From the NCBI GenBank assembly GCA_943735955.1, contig OX030963.1, forward strand, positions 1,689,431 through 1,753,430: a stretch of 64,000 bases of DNA, written 5' to 3'. Both the position numbers and the translations under genes were made by a program. Below are positions 1 through 12,142 of the stretch, piece by piece. Under the pieces are notes generated by a model. The model did no database searches. It was not told the DNA's origin and worked only from the letters and a program-made list of their open reading frames with translations. Position 1 is the first letter of the stretch. The number at the start of each line of letters is the position of its first letter. The stretch comes from Piscicola geometra. Lineage: Eukaryota; Annelida; Clitellata; Hirudinida; Piscicolidae.

Positions 1-837
1 ATGCTTTGGCGAACTGTACAAAAACGTACACACCAGGCCGGTAATACCGGGTATCAAGCAAAATGCATACGCCAGTACCCAATCTAAAGATAAATCACTA
101 AAATATAAAACCAAAATTGTTTAAACTATGAAACTAGTATCTTTTCAAAAGCAAAACATATTTAAAGTTTTTGAGTAAAAAAATAGATTATAGTGAAACG
201 AAAAACGTAAAAAATTGTTTAAGTTTTTAATATTAATTACTTAGAAATATTTTTTTCACAAAAAGTCATGGGAGCCATCTGTGAAGCCATTTATTCAAGT
301 GAAAATGCAAAACAAAACTCAAAAATATAAGTTTTGAGTTGAAACGTCAATAAATTTTTCGCTAAAAAAATAGTTTGAGAAAATGTTGTCACAAACGTGA
401 ATATTTCGAAAATATCTTTTACGTCATCTTCCATGGAAAAAGAATTCCAAAAAAAACAATTTAAAAATAAGGTGGAAGCAATAAAAACTTAATTTCTGAA
501 AGAAAACAAAAGTTAAATAAAGTACAAGTTTTAAAAATGAAAAACATTGACGATGTTTTTGAATTATAGAAAACCAGGTTGCCCAAGAAACCTGGCATTT
601 TTAAATTGCCAAAATAAAATAAAAAATAATGTGGTGATTCAAAAGAAGAAAAACTAACAGTTGAAACATTGTTTAAAGAAAAAGAATAAATAAATATTAT
701 GAATTAGGTTTTTAGGTTCATTTTACAACTTTTTTTTCTGAATGTTTTTTATGATTTTCATAAGTTTGTATCTCTGGTAAGAATTTCACACGTATTAAGG
801 CGTGGCCAGAGGCTGCAATCAAGAAAATTGGATTTTC

Positions 838-1070
838 GATGGATGGATGGATGGATGGATGGATGGATGGATGGATGGATGGATGGATGGATGGATGGAT
901 GGATGGATGGATGGATGGATGGATGGATGGATGGATGGATGGATAGATGGATGGATGGATGGATGGATGGATGGATGGATGGATGGATGGATGGATGGAT
1001 GGATGGATGGATGGATGGATGGATGGATGGATGGATAAATAGATGGATGGATGAATGGATGGATGAATCA
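838..1070. repeat. (ATGG)n microsatellite
   Basis: About 230 bp of the tetranucleotide ATGG, interrupted by single substitutions at about 943 and from about 1036 onward. The array is followed to about 1205 by degenerate ATGG/GATG. It is translatable in all frames as Trp-Met-Asp-Gly or, on the other strand, Ile-His-Pro-Ser. These frames are not considered genes. Confidence 0.97.
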
Positions 1071-2362
1071 GTGTCGCGCATAAATAATTAGATGTATGGG
1101 TGGAAGTATAGATAAATAGATGGGTCAGTGGGGAGTTAATGATTGGATAAATACATTTATGGATGAAGGGATTGATGAATGGATGGATGAAAAGATGGAT
1201 GCAGGGAGGGGAAGGTGGGAAGGGAAGAGGGATGGCTGGGTGCACGACAGGGCGAATGAGATGTCTTTGATTAAATGCTTGGAGTCATGTTACGTCATTT
1301 GCCTTTGTGATGGCGGTAATGATGCAATGATGGTGATCATGGTGGTGATGATGATGATGGTGATGAGGATAATGATGATAATGATGAAGATGATTATCAT
1401 GATCATGGTGGTACTAGTGATTATTGTTTATGATTAAATAATGATTATGAAAAATACATTATTAAAAACAATTTTTAACTTAATTTTACGAAAAAAATCA
1501 TTTTCAAGAATATATTTTATTCTCTTTAAATATCATTAGATACAAATTTTAATGCGAAAAAATGTTTTTCTGAAATGTGCGGCTTCTTAAAAAATCTAAA
1601 AGTTTAAATCTCTTTTTTTTTAATGTCGTGATCACATGCAAAGTATGACTGCTTCACAAATATTTAAGTAAAGTTTTTACATTTTTAGAAATCTAAAACA
1701 TTGAAAATGGATATGAAAAAGATAAATGCATTTAAATTGAAATTTTTTGAAAACGAAAAACAATTTCAACAATTATTGATAATATTTAAACAAAAAAATT
1801 AACAAATAAAATAAATAAAGTTTTGTTAAACAGAAAAATAGGTCTTTTTAATCGCAATGCAAAATGAAAAAAACTATAAAACTAAATGTTCGAATCTGAA
1901 TTTAACATGCTCACGCTTACTTTTTTTGTGCCAAATATTTATTCATGAATGCTTGATTTGGAATGATTTGGAATGAAACGAAATGATGAAGTTGACATGG
2001 CTTAAGGAAAGTAAAAGGGGGGAATGGAATTGTGGAGTTAATGATAATAAAGAAAATGATGGAAAAGCAGTTCATGGGATTTAGGGGAGAGAGTGTGAAA
2101 AGCTTATGAATGGAAAATAAAATTTGAAAATGAAAGATAAAAAATAGAATTGAAATGGAAAATGAATTAAAAAGCGATTTATATTTAGAATTAATAATTG
2201 ACTTCTTCAGCAGAATTTCAATTCTAAAATTTAAAGACATTGAGTTTTGAAGAAGTTGAGCTAATAAGGGTTGAGATTGAAGGAAAAAAGCGGTTATGAA
2301 GAAAGATGGAGAAGAAGGAGCGAAGAAAAGAGAAAAGGCTTCAAGGGAAAGAAAGAGATGAT

Positions 2363-2950
2363 GAAGGAGGGATGGATGAGTGAGGGTTGATGAGGGAGAG
2401 AAGGATGGTTGAATGAGGGTTGATGAAGGAGAGAAGGATGGATGAGTGAGGGTGGAGGAGGGAGAGAAGGATGGTTGAGTGAGGGTTGATGAGGGAGAGA
2501 AGGATGGTTGAGTGAGGGTTGATGAGGGAGAGAAGGATGGTTGAGTGAGGGTTGATGAGGGAGAGAAGGATGGTTGAGTGAGGGTTGATGAGGGAGAGAA
2601 GGATGGTTGAGTGAGGGTTGATGAGGGAGAGAAGGATGGTTGAGTGAGGGTTGATGAGGGAGAGAAGGATGATTGAGAGGGGGTTGATGAGGGAGAGAAG
2701 GATGGATGAGTGAGGGTTGATGAGGGAGAGAAGGATGGATGAGTGAGGGTTGATGAAGGAGAGATGGATGATTGAGAGAGGGTTGATGAGGGAGAGAAGG
2801 ATGGATGAGTGAGGGTTGATGAAGGAGAGATGGATGATTGAGAAAGGGTTGATGAGGGAGAGAAGGATGGTTGAGTGAGGGTTGATGAGGGAGAGAAGGA
2901 TGGTTGAGTGAGGGTTGATGAGGGAGAGAAGGATGGTTGAGTGAGGGTCC
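2363..2950. repeat. 33-bp minisatellite array
   Basis: Roughly 18 tandem copies of a 33-bp unit. Each copy contains GAGGGTTGATGAGGGAGAG followed by AAGGATGGTTGAGT or a close variant. Because 33 is a multiple of three, the minus strand stays open for 355 codons as an 11-residue Ser/Pro/Thr-rich repeat. Variant copies (GATGATTGAGAGAGG) are interspersed in the second half, which suggests higher-order duplication. Confidence 0.95.
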
Positions 2951-3715
2951 AGAGGGAGTTGAGAAATGACATCTCATCTTCCAAGTGCTTTCTTTATTCT
3001 AATGACGCATTGATGATTTGAAGGTACGACGAATAACCATGTCTAAAATATAAAGACAATGATGATTACCATAATCGAGAACAAAAAATAATTGTTAAGT
3101 AAATTAAAATAATATTAGAATAGAGAAAAAAATAAATAATACTAATTTAAATATTAATTATCAGCAAAAACCAACACGTTTCCATCATCATCATTTCCAC
3201 CACAATCACCTTTCATACAACGACAAACCACCCTGCCTTTCCCATGCTTCTTCTTTTAACCATTTATTTTTATTTTTATTCAATAAAAATACTATGCACG
3301 CGTTTACTACTATTGAGAACATCCGTTGTTTTATTTATGTTTTCTTTTGTGTGTTTTTTATTTCAAAAACTCTTTGAAAATAGAATATTTATATAAAATC
3401 AAAATCAATTTTATTATCTTCGTTATATAAAGGATAAAATAATAATAATAATCACACAAAAAAAATAAAAAATCATCATCATCACCTCTTGTTATCAAGT
3501 CTTAATAGGAACTCCTTCCCTTTATCCAGCAATGAGCAGCCTTCGATGAGTTCAAGTATCATCATCAAGATCACCGTCATCATTATCATCATCTTCATCA
3601 TTATCGTCATCTTCGTCGTCATCATCATCATTATTTTTTTCATCATCTTATTAACAAAAACGAGTTTATCATCTTAATTTCAAAAAAGTTCCCAACTTCA
3701 CGTAGGTAATAATTA

Positions 3716-3865
3716 TGGAAATGGTGTTTGTGATAGTGATGATGGTGGTGATGGTGATAGTGATGATGGTGGTGATGGTGATAGTGATGATGGTGGTGAT
3801 GATGTTGCGGTTGGGTTGGTGGGCATGATGATAATAGTGTTGATGATGGTGATGATGATGATACT
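3716..3865. repeat. 24-bp GATGGTGGTGAT minisatellite
   Basis: About three copies of a 24-bp unit, GATAGTGATGATGGTGGTGATGGT, fading into degenerate GATGAT. No gene features accompany it. Confidence 0.85.
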
Positions 3866-4735
3866 AAGAATCCTTAGAAAGCTATGATACCCTGGTGCTA
3901 AAATATTCATCAGAAAAATCCATTTAAAGACATTGTTTTTATCTCTTCTTTTAGTAATTGGCTCGAAACGTTTTTAAAAATCTTGAATAATTAATGAGGA
4001 TTTTCCTAATGACTTCAAAACTTTTATGGCTAGTGTCAGATTTCAAGGGAAACATCAAGGAATTCTGAGAGATTAAAAACTATTTTTAATTAATGAAAAT
4101 TCTATTTAAAACTGTTTTTTGTGGAATCTATTTATTAATGTATATCATTAATTTTTATAAGTAAATCAAATTGATTTTTTAAAATTTTGATTTTTGATTT
4201 TTTTTTTTTTTAACTTCCATTGCGGTGAATAAATAAAAGCAGTTTTTAGAGTTATAAATTAAAACTTTCACTTCTATATCCAAGCAAGATTCCTATAAAT
4301 TTCAATAGATAAAATTCACATTTTTGTAAACTTAAAACTTTTCCAATATTCAAAGATTAATTAAAAACTATTTCTCTTCAACTATCAAAAAAAATCTGTG
4401 TGGATTAAAGCCCCTAGCATCAATAACTTCAACAACAACAACTACAATTCTGTCAACAAAATGAAACGCCAACGACAACAACAACAAAATCAACCGCCCA
4501 CAACAAATAAACTTTTCACATGCAACTTCCTCTTATATACTCTTGTAATGATCACGTCTATGTAATGAATGAATGCATGCATGGAAGGATGAATGGATGG
4601 ATGCATGGATGAGTGGGTAGACGCATGCATGCATGGATAGATGCATGGACGAGTGGGTGTATTGATGAATAGATGCATGGAAACTGCGAAACTTTTTTTG
4701 AATCAAGGATGACTAAATGAATGAATGAATGAATA

Positions 4736-4857
4736 AACGAAAGAATGGATAGCAGAATGAAGGAGTGGTGGATGAATGAGTGGTGGATGAATGAGTGGTG
4801 GATGAATGAGTGGTGGATGAATGAGTGGTGGATGAATGAGTGGTGGATGAATGAAGT
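4736..4857. repeat. 15-bp GAATGAGTGGTGGAT minisatellite
   Basis: About six to seven copies of a 15-bp unit (GAATGAGTGGTGGAT). On the minus strand it reads as repeated Ser-Phe-Ile-His-His. The flanks (4558-4735) are degenerate ATGG/ATGC repeats. Confidence 0.9.
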
Positions 4858-4927
4858 GGGAGACAACAAAAGGTGAATAGTTTCACGGATTTTCAATTGC
4901 ATCAAATGTATAGCACTTATAAAAAGA

Positions 4928-4956
4928 CGATGATGATGATAATGATGATGATGATG

Positions 4957-5016
<60 letters not shown>

Positions 5017-5062
5017 ATGATGATGATTATGATGAGGATGAGGATGAGGCTGATGATGATGA
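4928..5062. repeat. (ATG)n microsatellite
   Basis: Trinucleotide ATG run with occasional ATT, AGG and AAT interruptions. It gives poly-Met on plus and poly-His on minus. Not coding. Confidence 0.95.
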
Positions 5063-7373
5063 TAAAAAACAATTGTCAGCGCGAACAAATGTTTGGAGAA
5101 AAAAAATAGTTTTTTTGCAAACAGAGACAAGGAGTCATAAAATAACATGATAAAACCCTGGCAGCAATTTTTTTCATGAATTTTGCAAAACATTGAAGAA
5201 AATATAAATAATAAGTTTGGATTATATATACATTTAAAAAAAATTTAATTTTAAGATTTGAAAAAAGTATTAACTTTTTTTTGATAAAGAGTTCTTGGGG
5301 AGTGAATGTCGTAAGTTGCCAAAATTAGAAAAAAAACTTTTTTTCTAGAAGTATGAAAAAATTGTTTAATGTTTTTTTCAAGGATACAAAAAATATTTCA
5401 AAAATAGCCCCAAAAATGAAAACTATGTAAAATTGTTTCTCTCCTTATTTTCAAGTAACAAAAAAGTTTATTAGAGAGATTATAGAAAATGAAATAATAT
5501 TGATCGATTTGAGTGGAAGACGGATGCATGGTGTGATGGCAGTTGAAAGGAAGAAATGATTCAGCAAATAGTTGAGTAATGGTGTGATTTGCTTGGCTAA
5601 TAAGAAATCCTACTGGAATTTTAATTTTGAGATAGAAATAATACTGAGAAAAATCGGAATATTGAGATAGAAAAGATTTATTAAACCATATTTATAAAAA
5701 TTAAATCATTATAAATTCGTTAAAAAAACAAAAAGATTATAGTTTAAAAATAAAATAAAATAGTAAATAAATTTAGGAATAAATATATATAGTATTTTTA
5801 GAAACATTTTACAATTATTTGTTAATAGCATTTTAAAAAATCTAGCGTAGATTGCTGATAAAAATACAGTTTTAAAACTAAAAAGTTCGTTTTTTTGACG
5901 CAGAAAATCGTTTAAAGGAATAGATAGCTATTTATGCTTTTGAAAAACAAAATTAAAGTTTATAAAATTATTTTTCCGTTTTATTCATAATTTTTAACAA
6001 TTATTTAATAGAGGAATTTTTTTCAAGATTCATAAAAATAATTAAAATAAACTTGATTTTAAAAAAATCTATTATTCTAAAATTTATTGGAATAGTTAAA
6101 AGCACAATGCTGCACATTTTGTCTCTAAAGTAGAAAATTAAAATTAAATTCAATCAATTTTCAAAAATATTTCTTCAAACTAACAAACAAATTAAAACGT
6201 TCAAAACAGTTTGAGGAATATTTCAGGAAGTTTAACCATTTCTTTGAAGGTAGCCAAGAATTCAATAAAGCGATAGTTTGACGCTTTAAAAGGCTGTAAC
6301 TCATACGTGATCTCGCCCTTGTCCTTCTCATCCCAGTCCGTCTCTTTTGTCCTTTTTACATTTCATTTTGAATTTATTTCCAATACTTTAAATTTATATT
6401 TTATTTTTTTAGTAACAATATTTTTTGAATAACTTCTTTTTTTTCAAAAAAAAATCTTTTTTCTAAACAGCTTTCTTCTAATTTCAAAATCTTTTTTCTT
6501 GATATTAATGTATCTATCGTGTAGCTAAAAATAAGGTAACTTAAATTCTTATAATAATTTTTTTTTAAATTTAATTTTTTTAAATCTAAATGTTCAGATT
6601 TAAGTTAGCCAATTTATATAGCGCCCTATTGTTGAGTTAAAAGCCCCTTTCAGATTCAATTCTTATCTGAATAGGGTCTTGAAAGTCTTTTTTGCTTTAA
6701 AATCATCAAAAGTAAATTTTTATTTTGAGTTATTCCAAACATTTTTAAATAATAAAAGTTGGATAAGAGTATTTGGGATTATTTAAAATTGAATAAATTT
6801 ATATAAATATTAATTATTTAGAAATATTCTATAATTTTTCTTAGTTGAAGGATTAATTTGCGTGGATTTGATTCTATCTTGAGAAATTATTGTTTTGTGA
6901 AAGATTGAACGAAACTTTTGTTTTAAAATAATGAAAGAGTAGGTATAATGGAAAGGTTTAATTATTAGTTGTGCGTCGTTAATTATTAAGAATAATAATT
7001 TATAAATGTATTTAAAACAATTTTGCAATCATAAAAATTATTATTAATGAAACACAACCAGGTGATTTTACGAGATGTGTGGCCACTCGTAAATATGACT
7101 TGGTTTGATGTGTTGCTGTTGGGTTTCTTTGTTTATGGATTTTTTTTGTCACTTAAGAAGTTTTTTTCATTTTTTTTTCTGTTGTTGATTATGTATTTTT
7201 GTGGGTGTTTTTCGTGCTGTCTTGTTGTTTATTGTCTCAGTTTTCTGGTGAAAGCTTGTTTAAGTATGATGGTCAACTTGGACGCTTAAATATTGTTTAT
7301 GGGTTTTGTTATCGCTGAAAAAATGATTTTTTATAGTTTTCTTTTAATTAATAAATGTTTTTCTAATTTTGGA

Positions 7374-8862
7374 TGCTCTCGCTTGTAGACCCCCGCCTTC
7401 ATACAAACATATACTCATATAGTTTGATTGGCCCAGCGTTGATTAGTATGCATGCATTTGATTAGTCCACCAAACATAAAATGCACATACACACAAGCAC
7501 ACATCCATAAAAATTATTGAAGACAAGTTTCCAATGTTTAAATAGCTGTGTGGTAATGCTAATAGGCAAAATAAAATAATTTAAATTTTGCCTATGACAT
7601 TTAGTGCTCTGACCAATATTATGCAACAACTTTTTTATTGAAAAATTTCACATAATATTTTTTAATTTTTTAAAAATGTTTTACTAGTAATATGGTGAAA
7701 AATATCTTATAAATTTAAAATATTCTATTTTACCAATTATTAAGTATTTCACGTAAAACTTAATTTTTGAAAGTTTAAACTTAATTGAAGGTAATAAAAA
7801 CCTATTATTAAGTATTTCACGTAAAAGATAGTGCATCAATTGTTTTTATTCTCGAAAACCATCCCACTGAGAGAGTATGTTCCTTCCTTATTGAATAAGG
7901 CTTATTCATTCTCACTCATTCAACAACAACAAAATACAAAAAACTAGAAGAGATTTGAGCTAAAGAAAACCAAGCACATTCCATGTGCATCAGCAGAAGC
8001 AAAAGAGATCAGTCAAGAGAATGGAGCAGCCTATGGCCTGTTGGGTTTTGAAGTGACTTGCCCACTAACAGTGAAATAGGTCTTTTTTTCAACATTATGA
8101 CACTGTTCTATAATATTTTCAAACCCATTATCTTAATTTAACCACCTATTTTGTATCATGGTAGCTGACATTGATAAAAAGATTTAAAATAAAACATGTC
8201 AAGACTATCCAAGAAGAAATATTCTGACTGCTGATAGGCAAAAGAAAATACTTTAAAATTATGAAACATCTACCCACGTTTTATAAGTAAAACATGCTGA
8301 TGACTTTTAGTCCTCTGACCAATATTATGCCAACATTTTTTTAGTGAACAATTTCATATAATATTTTTAAATTTTTAACATATCGAGTTTAATAAAGTGG
8401 TAAAAACTTAATTTTTAAACGACTGTGAACAGATTTGAATTTGTTAAAGCTGCAAAGGATATGCTGCAAATTAGAGCAATAAATCATTTCGATGAAATTT
8501 TTTCCACTTTGATTGTTTCTATCATCTTCATTTAGGTTATAATAGTATTCTAGAAAAAAATAAACCATAATTATTGTTCATTTTACGATATATCTCGTAT
8601 CAAATAGTTGCCGAAAGAAAAAAAAATGGCCGCCTTTATTTATCATTATTTTCATGTCTTACATACATCAGCTGATATTAGTAAATAAACAGTGCCGTTA
8701 GCTATAAAATGTTAATCTTAAAGCTGCGTAATATATGTTTTAGTCATGTTTTTACACAAGTAGTGACCAATCAAAGTCATGCATATATTAACGCTGGGCC
8801 AATCAAACTACTTATAAATGTATGGGTATATGTTTGTATGAAGGCGGGGGTCTCCAAGCGAG
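7374..8862. mobile_element. non-autonomous DNA element with long TIRs
   Basis: The two ends are inverted copies of each other. The left end has CTCGCTTGTAGACCCCCGCC, then CATACAAACATATAC, a spacer, and TTTGATTGGCCCAGCGTT. The right end, read on the minus strand, has CTCGCTTGGAGACCCCCGCC, the same CATACAAACATATAC, and TTTGATTGGCCCAGCGTT. The inverted repeats are about 85-120 bp and enclose about 1.3 kb. There is no transposase frame, so it looks like a MITE-like or deleted DNA transposon. Inside, segments near 7565-7700 and 8235-8400 are diverged direct repeats (shared TCTGACCAATATTATGC), and TATTAAGTATTTCACGTAAAA occurs twice (about 7738 and 7804). I saw no convincing target-site duplication; AATTTT lies near both ends but is unremarkable in AT-rich DNA. 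Confidence 0.8.
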
Positions 8863-10086
8863 AACAACCCTAATTTTAATAAAAATTATTGACGCAATTT
8901 AATTTTAGAAATATTATTTTAAATTTTTATTTCTTAAATTTTAAAAATGAGATTTTATGCAAAATAGAAAAAATAATTTTTCTAAGCTTTTAAGCTTCAG
9001 GGATGATGTAACAAAAACTTCTACAAAGACTTTGAACATAGACAGATTTTGCTCTTTTAGATTGTTCCGTTTAAACAAAACCAAAAGTATTTTGAAAGTA
9101 ACCATCAATTTTTAAAAAAAGATTTGTTTTTTACCACAAAAGAAAAAAGTATATTTTTATTCAAGAAGAGTCATTCATTTAAAAAATGGAAAAACAGAAA
9201 AAAAAAAAATGGAAAAAACATTGTTAGCAGCTCTAATAAATATCTGAATGCACTCTCGATGCATCAAAAAACAAATTTCACAAATTCTTGCCACCCTGTT
9301 CATAAATCCTCTCTATTTCTTTCTTAAATCACCTTTTCTTTTTCTTTTCTTTTTTTCTTTTTCAATTACTTAACGTTAATATTGGATTTTATAACAATTA
9401 TTCTATTTTTATTTTTTTTTCAATAGAAAAAATATGTTTGCAATTGTTTTTAACTAATTTTTTCCCATTTATTTTATATTTTAAACTTTACTTTTAAAGA
9501 TGCTCTTATAGGATGCATCGATTTTGAGTAGGTTTAGAAATGTTTCACATGTACTTATAGAATGTAATATAGAAATTATTTTTTCTTATTTTTTTCTTAT
9601 TTTTATTATTTTTATCTTATCTATCTTTTTTCATATTTGCTCCTATAAATATGATAAAAGTAAAAACTTAAATATAAAAAAATTCGCCAAGTTTTTTTAT
9701 TTTTTTGATAATTCATCTCTTGAAAACTGGAAAAAGGAACAAAATTATGAATTCGAACAACGAAAAATCAAGCCAAAAAATCGAATTTATAATTTTCTTG
9801 GTATGTCAAAAAAAATCTTCTTTTTTTTCGATAAAAATTAATAACTAAAAACTATTAATTAAAATATTTATATATTTAATAATGATTTTAAATACTTTTG
9901 ATATTTCGTAAAACATTATTACAACAAATTATATATTTTTTAGATAAAAAAATTTAATGATTAAAAAAGACAGAAAAATACATCGTAGGCCTGATTTCAC
10001 AAAATATGACAAAAAAATAACCAAAAAAATGCGTGCCAGAAAAGCAAGTGAATACAAGTGGGAAGTACATATGCATGTAGTGTACA

Positions 10087-10258
10087 GATGGATGGATGGA
10101 TGGATGGATGGATGGATGGATGGATGGATGTGTGAAAGAATGCATGGATGGATGGATGGATGTGTGAATGAATGCGTGGATGGATGGATGTGTGAAAGAA
10201 TGCATGGATGGATGTGTAGATGAATGCATGGATAGATGGATGTGTAGATGGATGGATG
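10087..10258. repeat. degenerate (ATGG)n array
   Basis: ATGG repeats interrupted by GTGTGAAAGAATGC and related variants, giving a higher-order arrangement of blocks. Open in several frames, but without coding support. Confidence 0.9.
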
Positions 10259-10355
10259 AAGAGGAAAAGGATAAGTGAAAGAGATTCCGAAAGCAAAAAC
10301 AATATACACTACATCCATAGCAACTAACGAGACTGTTAAAACCTCCAACTACAAA

Positions 10356-10381
10356 AAGTACCACTACTACTACTACTACTA

Positions 10382-10442
<61 letters not shown>

Positions 10443-10443
10443 A

Positions 10444-10519
<76 letters not shown>

Positions 10520-10520
10520 T
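10356..10520. repeat. (ACT)n microsatellite, about 165 bp
   Basis: Nearly pure ACT/CTA trinucleotide with a few ACC or ACA interruptions. It is the same repeat, in opposite orientation, as the GTA arrays at 24897-25350, 28708-28926 and 36190-36320. Confidence 0.96.
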
Positions 10521-11017
10521 CACTACTGGATGAGTGGATGATTATGATTAATACTATAATTGAGGTCCACTTTAGGAAAATACATCCATGCGAATATTCG
10601 AATAAAAATTTATTTCTTTATATGATTTAATCATTTTTATTGATAATTTTATCTATTTATTAGTAGTATAATTAATTCATTTTTATTTATTATTGTACTT
10701 TATTTATAAATTTAAATGAGTCAATTATAATGAGAGACAGATCATTTATGTAAAAAAGACTGCTTTAATAGAAAATATTGAATATAAATATTTATTATAA
10801 AAATTTATTACAATTTATTTATTTTGATTGTCATCTTAATATTTATTTTTGATAAAAGTTTATTTTTTTATGATTTTCAAAGATAATAGCACAAAAATTT
10901 TCCTGATTTAAAAAAAAAGACATTAAAAACTTTGAAAAAAATATTTTTTGATAGTTTTTTAAGTCATTCATTGAAAAAAGGTAGATTGATTCAAGCAAGA
11001 AAATAGTGTGAGTGTGT

Positions 11018-11045
11018 GTGTGTTTATGCGTTGTGTGTGTGTGTG

Positions 11046-11141
<96 letters not shown>

Positions 11142-11150
11142 TTGTGTGTG
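11018..11150. repeat. (GT)n microsatellite, about 120 bp
   Basis: Near-perfect GT dinucleotide run with one TTTG interruption near 11046. Intergenic. Confidence 0.97.
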
Positions 11151-12142
11151 TCTTACTATTTGTGTATTTATGTTTTTTGTATGTGCTTATATTTTAGTAA
11201 ATGATTTTTCGTTTGTGATTTTTTATGATTTTATATATTTGTATTATGTAAAATTGTATATTTTTTAAGTTTGTCTGAAATACGGGTAACTTTTATATGT
11301 ATATGAAAAACTTTTTGTATACCTTGAAAAATTGAAAAAACACTTTTTAGAAAAAAAAGCAAAATTGTACATAAATAATAAAAAAACTTATTTTTTTAGT
11401 ATTAAAAAGGTATTTTCAAAAAATCTAAAATGATTTCCTCTAACACTTCTGAAAAAGTCAAACTCAATGATATAAAAAAAAATCCAAAAGACAAAATAGG
11501 TTAATCGTTAAAAATTTGTTGAAAATGAAAAAATTCGAGTGTCGTGTATAAAAAAAAAGAAAAAAACCTCTTAGATATCAATAAAAACAATTCAAAATGT
11601 TAATAAAAATGGTTTAAACCATGAATATAAACATGTGAAAACTGAAAACATTCCTTAGAAAATTGGTGCAAAAGAAAGAATAATAAAATTCATGGATAAA
11701 AAAATATATAATTTTTTAAATAACCAATTAATAAAATTATAATTTTTTGAAAAAAAGTCTTTAAAAAGACAATACAAACTATAACCCTGAAGAGGAAAAA
11801 AATAAAAAAATACAAAATAGTAGTAATAAAAATAATAATAATAATAAGACACTGGAATGCAACAAGGTAATTTAGGTGAAGCACTCGAAAACAAGCCTAT
11901 AACAATTACAACAACAATAAAAATATAATAATAAATAATAAAAATATTAATTATTTATTTATAGTAATACTGAAATAATAAAAACATTATAATAACCCAA
12001 AAAAATAATAATTAAATATTAAAATTTCGGAAAAACTGGGATGATGATAATGATGACGATGTTGTTGATGATGCTGTTGATTTATAGACTAGAATGTAAA
12101 ATATGGTAATTATTATGATAATAATGATGATGATATTGTTAG

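Larger units (their letters stand above)
1..7373. other. gene-poor repeat-rich intergenic DNA
   Basis: No coding exon could be supported on either strand. The long open frames here are translations of ATGG, ATG or longer tandem repeats, or short AT-rich chance frames. Tandem arrays are listed separately. The rest is AT-rich unique-looking sequence. A motif TATAGCGCCC occurs near 6617 and recurs elsewhere in the window (see findings). Confidence 0.6.
8863..12142. other. repeat-rich intergenic DNA
   Basis: No supported gene. The region contains AT-rich sequence, three microsatellites listed separately, and short chance frames (for example about 9524-9841, lacking homology or splice context). 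12030-12142 is GATGAT-rich and probably belongs to the 3' flank of the SHB-like gene. Confidence 0.55.

Noticed and set aside
718..1245. Open frames of Ile-His-Pro-Ser or Trp-Met-Asp-Gly repeats (also at 4490-4678, 10081-10348, 44183-44485, 45926-46313, 60854-61057)
   Set aside because: Pure translations of ATGG/CATC microsatellites, open in several frames on both strands at once; several lie inside introns of recognised genes.
838..5062. CRISPR-like array of direct repeats
   Set aside because: The arrays are plain tandem repeats without unique spacers, in a eukaryotic genome.
7047..7289. 80-codon frame with membrane-like composition
   Set aside because: T-rich sequence gives Phe/Leu codons by chance; no supporting features.
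9524..9841. 105-codon plus-strand frame with a hydrophobic segment
   Set aside because: AT-rich composition, no homology, no promoter or splice context; likely a chance frame.
10275..10541. Poly-Tyr, poly-Val, poly-Leu or poly-Ser frames on GTA/ACT arrays (also 24806-25383, 28601-28978, 36100-36405)
   Set aside because: Trinucleotide repeats are open in all frames by nature; no splice or homology support.
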